64,000 nucleotides of DNA from Tetrastigma voinierianum (taxonomy: Eukaryota; Streptophyta; Magnoliopsida; Vitales; Vitaceae): contig JAEQBH010002958.1 of assembly GCA_016808115.1 (NCBI GenBank), positions 174,491 through 238,490 on the forward strand, in the 5' to 3' direction. Position 1 is the first letter of the stretch. Every line of letters begins with the position of its first letter. This document shows, piece by piece, positions 43,862 through 54,927 of the stretch. The notes under the pieces are model-generated. The model searched no databases and had not been told where the DNA came from. It was given only the letters and a program-made list of their open reading frames with translations. A program made the position numbers and the translations under genes.

Positions 43862-44416
43862 GAGATGCCCAAGTGATTTGACAGCCAAAGGCAATCCTCG
43901 TCACTTATCAACAATTTGTCTACCAATGGGTTTAAGCTCAAGGTGTGAGTTTGAGTCTCTATCTTGAAACACAATCTTTTCAAATAAGGTCCAACAATGT
44001 TGAGGGCTTAATTCTCCCAGACGATGAGTGCGGATTGAACGCATAGGTTGCGACAGATTCATCACGCAATGGTCTAACAATCTTGCTTCACATTACTACA
44101 CCCATGAGCGGAGCTCGTAGGCGTTCGGAACTCTCCCGGTTAAGAGACTTCATCCCATATATATCGTCAAGAACAAGCAAGAATTTCTTGTTTGCAAGGC
44201 TCTCTTCGAGTTGATCTTGGAACAAATCCAGTTGCCATCGAATGGAGTGCATGGCCGATTGCCTCTAGAATGGAGTTGGTTTTCGACAAGATTAAACTCA
44301 GTGGAAACACAAACCCATGCTTTCCTGTGGAAGTGTTCTTTCACTTTGTCATGGTTGTGCCAGAAGAATTTGGGCGAGTGTGGTCTTGCCGGTGCAGCCC
44401 ATTGGCAACTATGCAT
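43862..44416 (-). pseudogene. CNL pseudogene: P-loop to GLPL part of NB-ARC
   Basis: Minus-strand motifs in order: P-loop GCTGKTTLAQIL (44370-44408), with the Walker A Gly-Lys-Thr-Thr kept but one residue apparently missing before it; FHRKAWVCVSTEFNLVE (RNBS-A); kinase-2 KKFLLVLDDIY (44156-44197), where the final Trp usual in CNLs is Tyr; an RNBS-B-like SKIV plus RDESVAT near 44070-44050; and GLPLAVKSLG (GLPL, near 43897-43865) in a different frame. Together they form the nucleotide-binding switch. Frame changes lie near 44145, 44000 and 43900. Confidence 0.9.
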
Positions 44417-44593
44417 ATCACATCTATGTTAATGTCCTTGTTATCAGAAAGCAACCATTGCCATATCCTCTGTCTCCCTTCCGTACACAAAGGACTCATC
44501 CACCAAAAGTGGATTAGTCTTGACGGAGGTTTCTACGCCCCACCTTCTTTCAGCTAATTCTATCTTTTCTTGAGCAATAACTGGGAGTGTGGA

Positions 44594-44863
44594 TCATCTT
44601 GAAGCGGTTCTGAGCACTGAAAAGTTCAGCGGTTTGGGAGTCATGGCCGGCTTCGATCGTGAGCAAGCGTCAGTAGAAATCTCGTCCAACAGGTCCTCCG
44701 TATCATACACAACATTGAGCACATTTAGAACGACCACCAATTTCCTCTTTAAGTGGTTAAAGAGTTCCTGGCTAACCTTCCGTCGTCGGATGAAGTTAAT
44801 GAGCTGGAAACCCTGACCTCTCGAATGGGAACTTGAGCGAGCCCAGGAGAATGCGTCAGCCAT
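44594..44863 (-). pseudogene. CNL pseudogene: N-terminal coiled-coil (Rx_N) domain
   Basis: The ATG at 44863 opens MADAFSWARS. VSQELFNHLKRKLVVVLNVL (residues about 31-50) and YDTEDLLDEISTDA (about 53-66) follow. The latter is the position of the EDVID-like motif of CC domains, here EDLLDE. The frame stays open for 89 codons, then about 180 bp of damaged sequence leads to the P-loop. The start codon is the usual CNL start, so I accept it. Confidence 0.88.
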
Positions 44864-44912
44864 ATCAGTCTACTAATTTGTTGCCTTGCGAATTGCGATG
44901 GGAATACCATAA

Positions 44913-47516
44913 ATGGTATCCTTTGGATTGATGATTTGTTTGATCAGTGAGAGGCGAGGGTGTACTCTAGATAGATCTCATGTAGAGTACCATCAATTGA
45001 GAGTTAGGGAGACAAATATCCCTAAGACAACATTCAGAACACGGTATGGGCATTTCGAGTTCACAGTGATGCCCTTCGGACTAACCAATGCACCAGCAGC
45101 ATTCATTGATCTCATGCATAGGGTCTTCCACCCCTACTTAGATCGGTTTGTAGTAGTTTTAAATGGGCTGATATCTTGATCTGCTCAGGAGCAGAGGAGG
45201 ATCATAAGATCATTTGAGGTGATCCTCGGACTACATTGAGACCATCGGTTATGCTAAATTCAGCAAGTGTGAATTTTGGCTTGCGAAGTGAGATTTACGG
45301 GATCGCCGTGTCGGCTTGAGGTGTCCGGTGAGCCACGAGAGGTTGAGGCATTTGTTATGAGTTAGGGGAGAGGCCGAAGTCGGTCTTGAATCTGCAGTTT
45401 CTTGGGATTGGCTAGATATTACAGGAGGTTCATTGAGGATTTCTCCCGGCTAGCAGCACCTATGACTAAGTTCACCCGGAAGGAGGTCAAGTTTGAGTGG
45501 AATGACTCGTGTGAGAGGGCATTCTAGGAATTGAAACGGAGGCTTACTTTAGCTCCTATTTTGGTAGTCCCGGAAAGGGGACAAGAGTACTCGATTATCT
45601 TGTGATGCTTGAAGGGCTGGCTGGGAGTGTGTTTTGATGCGGTCAGGGGTAGTGGCTATGGTTCTCGGCAGTTGAAGAATCACGAGCAGAATTACCCTGC
45701 ATGACATGGAGTTAGGCGGCCATGTCATCTTTCCTTGAAGATTTGGCGCCCACTTTATCTATGAGGCTTGATTCGAGTATTTTCGGACCACAAAAAGAGT
45801 CTAGTATATCTTTGTAAGCGGGGACCTCAACATGAGGCAACGTAGATGGATGGAATATCTAGAGGATTATGACTTCACTTTGCATTACCATCCTAGTAAG
45901 GCAAACGTGGTGGATAATGCTCTCAGTCGAAAGTCACGGGGAGTACTAGCTAGTATAGCTTCCCGGGAGTGGCAGATGATTGAGACTGTGGGACAATTCA
46001 GGTTACGGTACAATGATCAGGCTTAGGGTGTTATGGGAAGTTTAGTGGCTCGGCTTCCCTGCGACGGGGTGATTGAGTCTCGGGGGCCGGGACACGAGGT
46101 AGTGTCGTCGGGGGGACAGTGCGGTCATATGGTGATGAAGGTTGAGGCATCACAGCGATGGCGTCTTGGTACAAAGGGATGGGTTATGGTTCCCCAGTTG
46201 ATAGAGTTGAGAGGAGATCCTCAGGGAGTTCCATTGCTCTCATTTCGCAGTGCATCCAGGTGGCATGAAGATGCATTGATATCTTTGTCGCAAGTATTAT
46301 TAGAGCAGGATGAAGAGACACGTTGGGGATTTTGTTCGACGGTGTCTCACATGTCAGCATGTAAAGGCTGAGCACCAGAGGCCTACTAGGCTACTCTAGC
46401 CATTGGAGGTAGCGAAGTGGAAGTGGGAGCATGTCACGATGGACTTTATGACTCACTTACTCTGATGTGCTCAGCGTGAACGCGATGCGGTGTGGGTCAT
46501 AGTGGGCCAGAAGCTCGCTAAGTGGCACATTTCCTAGCCATGCGGATGACCTTTGGAGGAATTACGGGATGTATATCGAGAGATTGTTAGGTTTCATGAG
46601 TACATTATCCATCGTGTCGGACAGAGATCCCGGGTTCGATACGCACCTGGAAGAGTTTCGAGAAGGCCATGGGGGCGCGGGTTGATGATGAGCACCGGTA
46701 CCATCCACAGAGACATATGTGTGGTCAGTCGGAGAGGACTATACAAGTTTTAGAGGACATGCTACGAGCATGCGTCCTAGATTTCAAGGGTAGCTGGGAA
46801 GAACATTTGCCCTTGGTAGAATTCGCCTACAACAACAGTTATCAGGGAAGCATACAGATAGCAACCTATGAGGCCTTATATGGGAGGCCATGTTGATCTC
46901 GATTTCTTCGGACGGAGGTGGGAAAAACTCCTACGAGGTCTGACTTGATTGAGACACTCTGAAAGTGGGTCTGATACGGAAACGCCTTCTCACGGCTCAG
47001 AGCCGACATAAGAGTTACGCCGATAAGCGGCGACGACCTCTAGAGTTTGAGGCGGGTGATCATGTCTTCTTAAATGTATTTTAAGAGGTGATCGGATTCG
47101 CGGGCGGGGAAACCTCGCCGAGGTTTATTTGGAGCCCCTTCGAGGTACTCGAGAGGTGGGGGCCGGTGCATATCGATTAGCATTACCGCCGAGAGTTTAT
47201 CAGTCCATAAGTATTCCATGTCTCTATGCTCGGAAGTACACTCGGATCCGGCTCATGTAGTAGGCTGGGACGTCTTGTTATTGATCTGGAATGGGACCGA
47301 GGAGGACTGTGCGTGTGGATAGTAGGAAGCGGGTTTTGCGACACAAGATTGTGAGGCTAGTGAAAGTGTTGTGGCAACACAGAGGAGTGAAGGAGGCAAC
47401 ATGGGAATGTGAGGACACAATGCGTACCATATATCCTTGCCTCTTTGAGGACGGAGGTACGCGGTTTAGTCATTTGGCAATTAAATGACTGTTACATATG
47501 CATGTGTGTAACACCC
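44913..47516 (+). pseudogene. Ty3/gypsy chromovirus-type pol fragment (Gypsy-1)
   Basis: A plus-strand remnant beginning inside reverse transcriptase (IDDLFDQ near 44930, then YHQLRVRETNIPKTTFRTRY and EFTVMPFGLTNAPAAF at about 44985-45110). The catalytic Asp-Asp box near 45160 is mutated. RNase H appears at 45832-46026 (RRWMEYLEDYDFTLHYHPSK, NVVDNALSRKS). Integrase appears from 46400 (WEHVTMDFMTH) to GQSERTIQVLEDMLRACVLD and VEFAYNNSY (46715-46890). The C-terminal end near 47340-47450 resembles Tekay/Del chromoviruses (LWQHRGVKEATWE). Everything upstream of RT is missing, lost at the junction with the CNL start. Many frameshifts. Confidence 0.88.
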
Positions 47517-47735
47517 CAAAATATAACCTAACAATTTTATAACATGTTTAGGGTATAAAATAAGTTAAAATTGTAGTCGTTCGAAATAAAAATGACATTT
47601 TTATGAAAAAATGGCAAAAACGGTAATTTTATCGTTTTGTAATATAGTACTAGATTGGCTGGAAGCAGAATTCTCTAGATCTCGGATGAAGTAGACTGCC
47701 GTAAAGTGATCTGTAATCTAGCTACCACAGCTTTA
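47517..47735 (+). repeat. Truncated 3' LTR of Gypsy-1 with family A box
   Basis: Begins TGTAACACCCC at 47517, just after the end of pol. It includes AAAATGGCAAAAACGGTAAT and the box TTCTCTAGATCTCGGATG (47671-47688) followed by CTAGCTACCACA, as in the family A LTRs. It ends abruptly near 47735, where a copia fragment in opposite orientation begins. The placement behind a pol region makes this the key link between family A and chromoviruses. Confidence 0.75.
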
Positions 47736-47784
47736 GTCGTAGAAGTAAATCATAGAACTTTGATCGACTCATGACTTCGCAAAA

Positions 47785-48960
47785 TCATGAAGTAAAGACA
47801 TCTTCCCGAGCTTTAGTCAGACATACGCGATTGATGTGCGAGTTCATAATTTGTAACCTTGAGTCATCTTGAATCTTATCTCGGATGTAATAATCCATTT
47901 CAATGTGTTTGGTCAAGCTCATGAGAAAGGCGGTCGAGTTTCTTTTAATATGCAATAAACTTTGTTGTAGCAATATAACAATGTAGGTTGGATGCAATCT
48001 CCCAAATCTTTAAGTATCTGACCAAGTTAACTCACAACAAGCACCTGTCATATACGATATTACGCTAGGCGAAAAGCGACTTGTTTTTGGCGTTTGATCT
48101 CCGTAGAGACTAATGAGGGCGAGAGGCCTGGTAACATGTAGTCGATCTTCTGAGTGATTGGACATCTGCTTGTCCCCCCGAATCACAATAGGCTGTAACA
48201 CAGAAATCACTATTTGAGGAAGAACAATCCTTGGCCATGTGCGTTCTTAAAGATAGCGCCGCAGCCTTGATCTTTGCCTCCATGTGAAGCTTACAAGGCT
48301 GATGCATAAACCTTCTTAGTACATGTACAGAATATGTAATATCCTGCCTTGAGATAGTAAGATATATCAATCTACCAACCAACCTTCTATAATGACCCGG
48401 ATCTTTGAGTAAATCACCTTTATCAAACAATTTCAAACCTCATCCCATAGGAATTATCAATAGATGTCGCCTTTAACAATCAGCATCCTTAATAAATTTC
48501 TAAAGCATACTTACATTGAAATGAAAATCCCATTTTTAGAAGAAAGATACTTGATATAAAATACTTGAAATCACGAAGATCTTTAGATGAAATTGACTGC
48601 ACAAAAATTTCTTGATTGCGGCAATACTCCTGGGATCATTTCAAGTAATCAAAATATCATCAGCTTATATATCAAAGGATAGTGAAGGACTTGCCTTGTG
48701 ATACAGTGAATAAAGTAGTCGACTCTATATTGAACATACCACTGTAGCTCGAATAGCCAGAAATTTTTGAGAACCCCTTTGTCGAGATGCTTCAGAAGCC
48801 TATGGTGACTTATGTAATCGACACCCAGTTGTCACTTACCGTCTGAAGCCTGTGATGACATAAAGCTCTTCATGTAGATCGCTGTGAAGGAAGGCGTTGT
48901 TAACATCAAATTGGGGAAGAGACCACCTTCGAGCAACGGCCAAAGGCGAGAGGCGGCGAC
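47785..48960 (-). pseudogene. Copia-3: RT and RNase H fragment
   Basis: Minus-strand copia remnant without visible LTRs. RT part: VNNAFLHSDLHEELY near 48930-48885 and SIAAIKKFL near 48640-48600. Clear sequence follows at 48436-48110 (KDPGHYRRLVGRLIYLTISR, QDITYSVHVLRRFMHQP, and SNSDFCVTAYCDS of RNase H). The terminal RNase H (47997-47785) has TKHIEMDYYIRDKIQDDS. Frameshifts in several places. The right end merges into unassigned sequence near 48960 before the CNGC remnant. Confidence 0.85.
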
Positions 48961-49090
48961 GGTGATGATTTTGGTAGTGGGAGAGAAAGTATCACGATGT
49001 CGACACCTACGATCACGATCAATCTAGCTACAATCTGGGAATACAAAGGAAAAGCGTATACAAGAAAAGCGTATGCACAAAATACGTCTT

Positions 49091-49529
49091 TTATAAATGG
49101 AGATTTTCTATTTTAATTTCTAACACAAGGGTGGTAGCCTTTGTGAAGTGCAGCGATCCACCATTATCTTGCGGGGATAGCGGTTTAGGCTGCGAATCTT
49201 GATGCAGGACAACGACACGAAGCAGACGGGCCCCTATCTCTCGTGATAAAGCATCAAGAACATAAACACGCCTCTGTAAAGCCTTCTCTTGCTTGGCTTT
49301 TACGTAACGCTGCAGTGCTTGTATAAAAGCGGGCTCTTCATGTCCTCCATTCTGGGGGTAGAATTTGGCTTGACATAAACCTATCAATTATTAAGCCGGT
49401 AAACAGGAATGTTTTGTTTTGTTTTGTTTTTGTTTTGAGGCTTGCACGAAAAGTATCTTGGGCCTTGCTATGGAGACGGTGGAAGAACTGAGAGGCAACA
49501 GTCTTCAGGTCATTGGACTTTAGACACAA
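49091..49529 (-). pseudogene. CNGC remnant 1: end of CNB domain and calmodulin/IQ exon
   Basis: Minus strand. The upstream frame (49529-49338) reads CLKSNDLKTVASQFFHRLHS, then K-AQDTFR, matching the end of the cyclic-nucleotide-binding domain of plant cyclic-nucleotide-gated channels. An intron-like, A/T-rich stretch follows. The next exon shows QNGG/WRT near 49350, the IQ motif FIQALQRYVKAKQEKAL (about 49325-49275) and, in another frame, ASRFAA near 49200, a conserved C-terminal CNGC motif. A frameshift within the WRTW-IQ region and an early stop mark it as a pseudogene. CNGCs are plasma-membrane cation channels with cytoplasmic C termini. Transmembrane exons are not in the window. Confidence 0.75.
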
Positions 49530-50180
49530 TGTATGGTAATTTTAAAATATATAACTCTCCATTTGCATATATATATATATATAAGCTTGGCATGAAGAAC
49601 TTAAATCCTCTCTCTCTATCTCTTTCTGGTCTGATGCTTGATCAAGTATTGGCATACCTCCAACCACAAAATAAATGCCTTCCCTTGTATTTATCCTGCA
49701 AAATTATGCTTATTCTGTGGGAATAATACATTATTCATACTTCTAAGTTCTACCTAATGTTATTTTATGGGAAATATTGCTACAAATTTGGATGTCTGCT
49801 TTACATTATTCATTATACAAGCATTAATATTATATAAATGGGTTTTCTCATGTCATTATCGTAACCATCTTCCCAAATGAGAATGACCAAACATATATCA
49901 TCTATGTGGCAATCAGGCTTAAGATCCAAAAATGAAAATTGATTAGGGATGATAATAGGTCGGATTGATTTTCATTTATGTCCCAGTTTAAAATTTAAAA
50001 AATAGGGTGGACATACTTGCTTCACCCCACTAATTAACATAATTCTTCTCGCCTCTAGTGTTACTTTGCTAAACTACATGCATGACTATGAGCATCTTAC
50101 TGGCAAGTAAAAGAAAAAGTGAGGCAGCTTGAGTAGTGGAGTCAGTTAGCTTAGGAGGGAGGCGGGGACCCGGGATCTTT
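49530..50180. other. Spacer, nothing recognised
   Basis: Non-coding AT-rich DNA with a short (TA) run near 49568-49583. It separates the two CNGC remnants. Confidence 0.55.
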
Positions 50181-50189
50181 GTGGCAATC

Positions 50190-50375
50190 AGGCTTATTTG
50201 CCACCATTGCAGTCAATTTCTAAGCATATTGACGGCAAACCTTGACGCATAATTAGCGGCATTTGGGGTTGTCGAGGGGTTCCCTGCGCTTCTGTGACCT
50301 ATCTTTGCTTCAGTATGGCCACATTTAGCTTCCTCTTGAAGCTTCCGCCAAACTCTTGTATAAGCGGGGGGCGTA
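50190..50375 (-). pseudogene. CNGC remnant 2: C-terminal part of last exon, left of Copia-4
   Basis: Minus strand continuing the exon broken by Copia-4. In one frame LIQEFGGSFKRKLN lies at the IQ position. In another frame NAANYASRFAVNMLRN (about 50270-50215) matches the conserved YASRFAANALR tail of plant CNGCs. The frame changes near 50340. The corresponding exon start is at 55186-55139 on the other side of the element. Confidence 0.7.
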
Positions 50376-50587
50376 TGTCTGCGATATTGGATTAATAGTC
50401 AAAGATTCTCTATTATAATTATTTCTTATTACTATTATATTCTTTTTAAGTTTAGACATTTTTCTCTATTAGACAAATAACTTAATTATAAAAATAGTTT
50501 GATTGTAGGATCTCTAATATCTCTATAAATATGTACATGTAAAGATATAGATTTATTATGAATAAAAATATTCTTCTCTGTTTTACA
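50376..50587 (+). repeat. 5' LTR of Copia-4
   Basis: Starts TGTCTGCGATATTGG and ends TTCTCTGTTTTACA (212 bp). TATAAATA at 50524-50531 is a likely TATA box, and AATAAA near 50559 a likely polyadenylation signal. Confidence 0.9.
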
Positions 50588-50590
50588 AGT

Positions 50591-50603
50591 TGGTATCAGA
50601 GCC
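50591..50603 (+). other. Primer-binding site of Copia-4 (tRNA-Met)
   Basis: TGGTATCAGAGCC, three bases after the 5' LTR. Confidence 0.95.
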
Positions 50604-50641
50604 ACGAAACCTTAAATCATTCTTCTTTGAATCCTTAAACT

Positions 50642-51660
50642 ATGAGCAAGTTAGATTCTGTAACGTTTGTCACCAAATCTATTCCCATCATTATTCAACA
50701 CAAAGGTTCATCATTCAATTCAGAAATTGTATTGAATGAGACCAACTATGATTTGTGGTCTCAAATGTTAGAGATGCAAATTGTTGAGAAGGAGAAACTC
50801 TCCTTCATTTTGTGGCATGGCGCCACCTGGGGAGAAAGATGAAGAGAGTATGAAAAGTGGTATTCGAGACAATCGAAGGTGAGATGGTTGTTGATGTCTA
50901 TGTCCCCATAGATTATGAGCGATACATTGACACACCCACCGCCTGAATATTTGGATAGCTCTATCTAAAGCCTTTTATGATGGAGCAGATGAATTATAGG
51001 TTTTTACCTTGAATCAGAGGGCTTTCTCTGCCAAACAAAATGGCAGACCACTCTTTATATATTATGGAGAACTAACTGAAATCTTTAGTGAGTTAGATCA
51101 TCGTGATAAGGTGGTCATGGTGGATGGAGCCAGTGTGCATCCTATCATAAATTTAGCCCCGGCGACAAAGGGTGCATATCTTTCGTTGGATTAGAGAGGG
51201 TGATTTGAGGAGGTACGGGGCAGAAATCGCGAGAGGATCCCATCCTGAATTAGAAGAGTGTTATGCCCTAGTTCGCCGTGAAGATGTTCGACGTGGGGTG
51301 ATGAATGGACACCTGGAAAATTCTGAAGCTTCAGCCATGGTGACTCGGAACTGATATATCTAATCAAAACTGGTCTCCTCAACAACAACAAGACCAAAAA
51401 AGGCCCATCCATCCTAAGACTGCTAATGGTGGCGACAAATCATCATACAAATGCACTCACTATGATGGAATTGGTCATGCAAAAGTCGATGCTATGAACT
51501 TGTGGGATATACGGAATGGTGGGATCATAAGCTAGTGATTCCGGGAAGAAGGAATTCTAAGAAGGCCTCTCTGCTGCAATTGTTGAAACAAAGACAAAGG
51601 ATGATAGCGGTGAAAAGTCCTCGGCATTAGCAACAACAGCAGGTAATGGTGGTAAGGTTT
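50642..51660 (+). pseudogene. Copia-4 Gag
   Basis: The ATG at 50642 starts MSKLDSVTFVTKSIP. LNETNYDLWSQMLEMQI (about residues 31-47) is the usual Gag entry. Homology moves between frames: LNQRAFSAKQNGRPLFIYYG and ELTEIFSELDHRDKVVM at 51009-51120, then PELEECYALVRREDVRRGVM at 51245-51300. A CCHC-like site near 51445-51490 (CTHYDGIGHAK) has lost a cysteine. Frameshifts near 50840 and 51180. Confidence 0.85.
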
Positions 51661-52000
51661 TAAATATTTCTGTTTCTAATAGTGCATGGATAATTGATTC
51701 CGGTGCTACGAATCATATGACATTTGATTCCAGACAAGTTTCACCTCTTAAATATTCCTCACAACATTTTGTTTCCACTGCCAATGGTACCTCAATTCTA
51801 ATTATTGGGGAAGGATCCTTGTCCTCACTAACACTAGCAATTTAGATTATGTTTTAGTTGTTCCTTCTTTGAATTATAATCTTTTGTCAGTTTCTCAAAT
51901 AACCACTGCCTTATTTTGTGTTGTCATTTTTTTGCCTGAATTTTGTGTATTTAAGGACATTCGGACAAGGTAAACGATTGGTTGTGGTGTTAGGCAACGG
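51661..52000 (+). pseudogene. Copia-4 protease
   Basis: WIIDSGATNHMTFDS near 51686-51730 keeps the catalytic Asp-Ser-Gly. GEGSLSSLTLA follows, with stops soon after (near 51845). Confidence 0.82.
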
Positions 52001-52012
52001 CTGCTATATTAC

Positions 52013-53450
52013 TTGGACTTGGTGTCTAAAAGTTCATATGAGTTGCATCAAGCTTTAGGTGGGGTTACGAAAAAAGGAAAGAAATATGAGATATGGTTAT
52101 GGCATAGGCGTGCAGGGCATGCTTCTTTTGGTTACATGAAGAAATTATTTCCTAGTTTATTTGCAAACTTTGATGTCTCTAGTTTCCAATGTGATGTTTG
52201 TGAACTTGCAAAAAGCCATCGTGCTTCGTTTCCATTAACTTTGAACAAAAGTCCATATCCTTTTATGATCATACATTATGATGTTTGGGGCCCATCTAAA
52301 TTTGCTACTTTGGATGGATCGTTGGTTTCATTACTTTTAGTGATGATTGTACTAGGATGACTTGGTATGTTTGATGAAGTCAAGTGAAGTAAACTTGTTA
52401 TTTCAAAATTTTCATAAAATGGTTTGTAGTGATCACAATAATGAGTTGAGTCTCGCGGTGACAATGAAGTGAATGTTGAGTTTTGAATTGGCGGTATTTG
52501 GGGCCCGTGGAGCCATTCATCAAACTACTTGTTCGATACACCCTAACATAATGGGGTGGCGGAGCCGAAAATCGTCACTTGTTGGAGGTTGTATGTGCTT
52601 CATTGATAGAAGCACATATGCCTTTATCCTATTGGGGACACGCACTTACCTCTGTAGCATATTTGATCAACCGAGTACCTTCCAGCACTATTGGTTTCCA
52701 GACACCATCCCAGGCTCTCATTAAAGCAATTGTTACTCCAGTCGGTTCAAATTTACCACCTCATGTCTTTGGTTGTGTAGCATTTGTAAATCTTCATAAG
52801 TGTCGGTGCAACAAATTGACACCTCGAGCATTGCGATGTGTCTTTTTAGGGTATCTTGCTTATCAAAGGGTATCAGTTGCTATCACCCTCACGCAAGCTT
52901 GAATGTTTGTTACCAATGGATGTAGTTTTTCATGAAGACTGATGTATTTTCTCGGCACGAACTTCAAGGGGAGCACCTGGAAAAATTTCAAGCTCTAGAT
53001 TATGATTTTCTGATCTCTATAGAAGGGGAACTCTCTGAACCTGGTAACAATCTGAATGGGAATGAAAAGGAACGCCCTGAATTTGGTAATGAGAATGCTA
53101 GTAAATTGGATTTGAGTGGTATAAATTTGGACCACAGTGGTGATGAACGTGATGAAGACCTAGAAAATGAAGTTGTGGATTAACCTCCATCTAAATCTCT
53201 TCCACAGACAGCGATACATAAACTAATCGCTGTTGAGGATGGTCCTGATGTAATGTCTGAACCACCAAGAAAATAACTACCACCACGTCCAGGCCAAAGG
53301 TATTCCCAGGCCATATGAACAGAACTCTGAAGTAAAAATTAAATATCATGAGTCACTGTGTCTAACCATCGCTTATGCGAATCAAATAAGTCATTTGTAA
53401 ATCAATTATCTACTCTATCTATTCCTAACGTGCGAAGCCTTAGCTCACCC
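52013..53450 (+). pseudogene. Copia-4 integrase and linker
   Basis: The GAG-pre-integrase module lies at 52090-52230: IWLWHRRAGHASFGYMKKL supplies the histidines and FQCDVCELAKSHRASF the cysteines. YDVWGPSKFATL (about 52275-52310) is the start of the integrase core. The core then continues in changing frames, with EAHMPLSYWGHALTSVAYLI and RVPSSTIGFQTPSQAL at 52609-52725 and LRCVFLGYLAYQ at 52830-52865. The linker 52932-53183 is acidic. Several frameshifts. Confidence 0.85.
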
Positions 53451-54927
53451 TAAGGTGGAAAAGGCGCTATGAATGAGGAGTAAATCCTTATGAAGAATGA
53501 AACTTGGGAACTTGTTGATGGAGTCCTCCGGGGAAGAAACCGGTTTGATAATGCATTGGGTTTATCTTTGTGAAGCACAAAGCGGATGAGTGCAGTTGGT
53601 TTTTAAGCGAGACTGGTAGTAAAAGGGTACACCCAAACCTATGGAATTGATTATACAAATACATTTGCACCTGTAGCTAAAATCAACACAATTCGAGTCA
53701 TATTGTCTCTAGTTGCGAACCTGGATTGGCCATTGCAACAATTTGATGTGAAAAACGCCTTTCTGCATGGCGAGTTGTCCGAAGAAGTGTACATGGATTT
53801 GCCAACCAGGGTGCATGATACCAGAAGTGCATTGTTGGAAAGTGTGCAAATTAAAGAAATCGTTGTATGGGCTAAAACAATCTCCGAGAGGATGGTTTGG
53901 AAGGTTCACAAAGTCCATGAGGTCTTTTGGCTACCATTAGAGTAATTCAGACCATACTTTATTCTTGAAAAAAAAAGCATGGTAAGATCACTGCCCTTAT
54001 TGTGTATGTTGATGACGAGCATAGTGGTCTGATGATACGATGAAGGAAGGCTACAAAGTTATAGCGAATTTGAAATGAAAGACCTCGGTCACTTGAAATA
54101 TTTTCTTGGGATCGAGAAGTGTCTCGATATGATAAGGAAGTTTTCTTGTCTCAGAAAACACGCCTTGGAGTTGTTGTAAGAAAGCGGTATGTCGACATGT
54201 CGACGGCTGATACACCAATAGAAGGATTGAGATTTTGTGTAGAGACTAATCGGGTGCACGTTGATAAGGGAGATATCAGGCTCGTTGGAAGATTGATGTG
54301 TAGCCCACACTAGGCCGGATCTTGCCTATGCATTAGTATTGTTGAGTCGGTTTATGCATAATCGCGGAGAACAACATATGAATGGAGTTATGCATTTTAA
54401 GGTATCACAGTCGCTCACGGAAAGGCATTTTGTTCACTAAAAATGTAGATTGTCAAAGTGTGGATGCATATAGTGATATTAATTTGGGCTGGAGCAATAG
54501 ATGACAAGCGATTTGCCAGGATGTTACCTTTGTAGGTGGTAATCTTGTTACATGGAGAAGCGAAGCCAGGAATGTTGTTGCACGTTAATGTGAGATTAAG
54601 ATTTAGGGGTATGACACTTGGAATATGTGAAGCATTGTGGCTAATACTTCTATTGATGGATTTGGTGTCTGCCTAGGCAAGCCGATTCGGCTGTGTGACA
54701 ATAAAGCGACATGTGATGTGCTCATAATCGGTACAACATGATTATACAAAGCATGTGGTAGACAAATTCTTCATTAAGGAAGTGGATGAAAATTGTCGAG
54801 GATTGCCTAAGATTAGATCTGAAGATCAATTGGTGATATCCTCACCAAAGTTGTTCAAGTCGAGTGTTCTCAAAGTTTTTGGGCAAGTTGGGCATGTGTG
54901 ACATCTATGCATCAACTTGAGGGGGAG
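53451..54927 (+). pseudogene. Copia-4 reverse transcriptase and RNase H
   Basis: RT: KGYTQTYGIDYTNTFAPVAK (53623-53681), LVANLDWPLQQFDVKNAFLH and GELSEEVYMDLP (53706-53805), and the local catalytic motif VYVDDE at 54002-54018. KDLGHLKYFLG near 54080-54110 leads towards the connection. RNase H is recognisable as LCDNKATCDV near 54690-54720 and by a terminal stretch before the polypurine tract ACTTGAGGGGGAG at 54915-54927. Stops and frameshifts throughout. Confidence 0.85.

Larger units (their letters stand above)
39519..44863 (-). pseudogene. CC-NB-ARC-LRR (CNL) resistance-gene pseudogene, split by a solo LTR
   Basis: A complete domain order on the minus strand: coiled-coil N terminus (44863-44594), NB-ARC (about 44410-42020, interrupted), MHD region and LRRs (41990-39519). 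Subtracting the inserted LTR and one 5-bp repeat leaves 3741 nt, about 1247 codons, the usual size of a CNL of the R13/RGA-like class. Such proteins sense pathogen effectors in the cytoplasm and trigger cell death. At least one in-frame stop (42018-42020), several frameshifts (near 43890, 41760, 41355, 40930, 40250) and the insertion make this copy non-functional. Short plus-strand frames across it are shadows. Confidence 0.92.

Noticed and set aside
44192..44816. Plus-strand frames of 66-121 codons
   Set aside because: Antisense shadows of the CNL CC and NB-ARC coding sequence.
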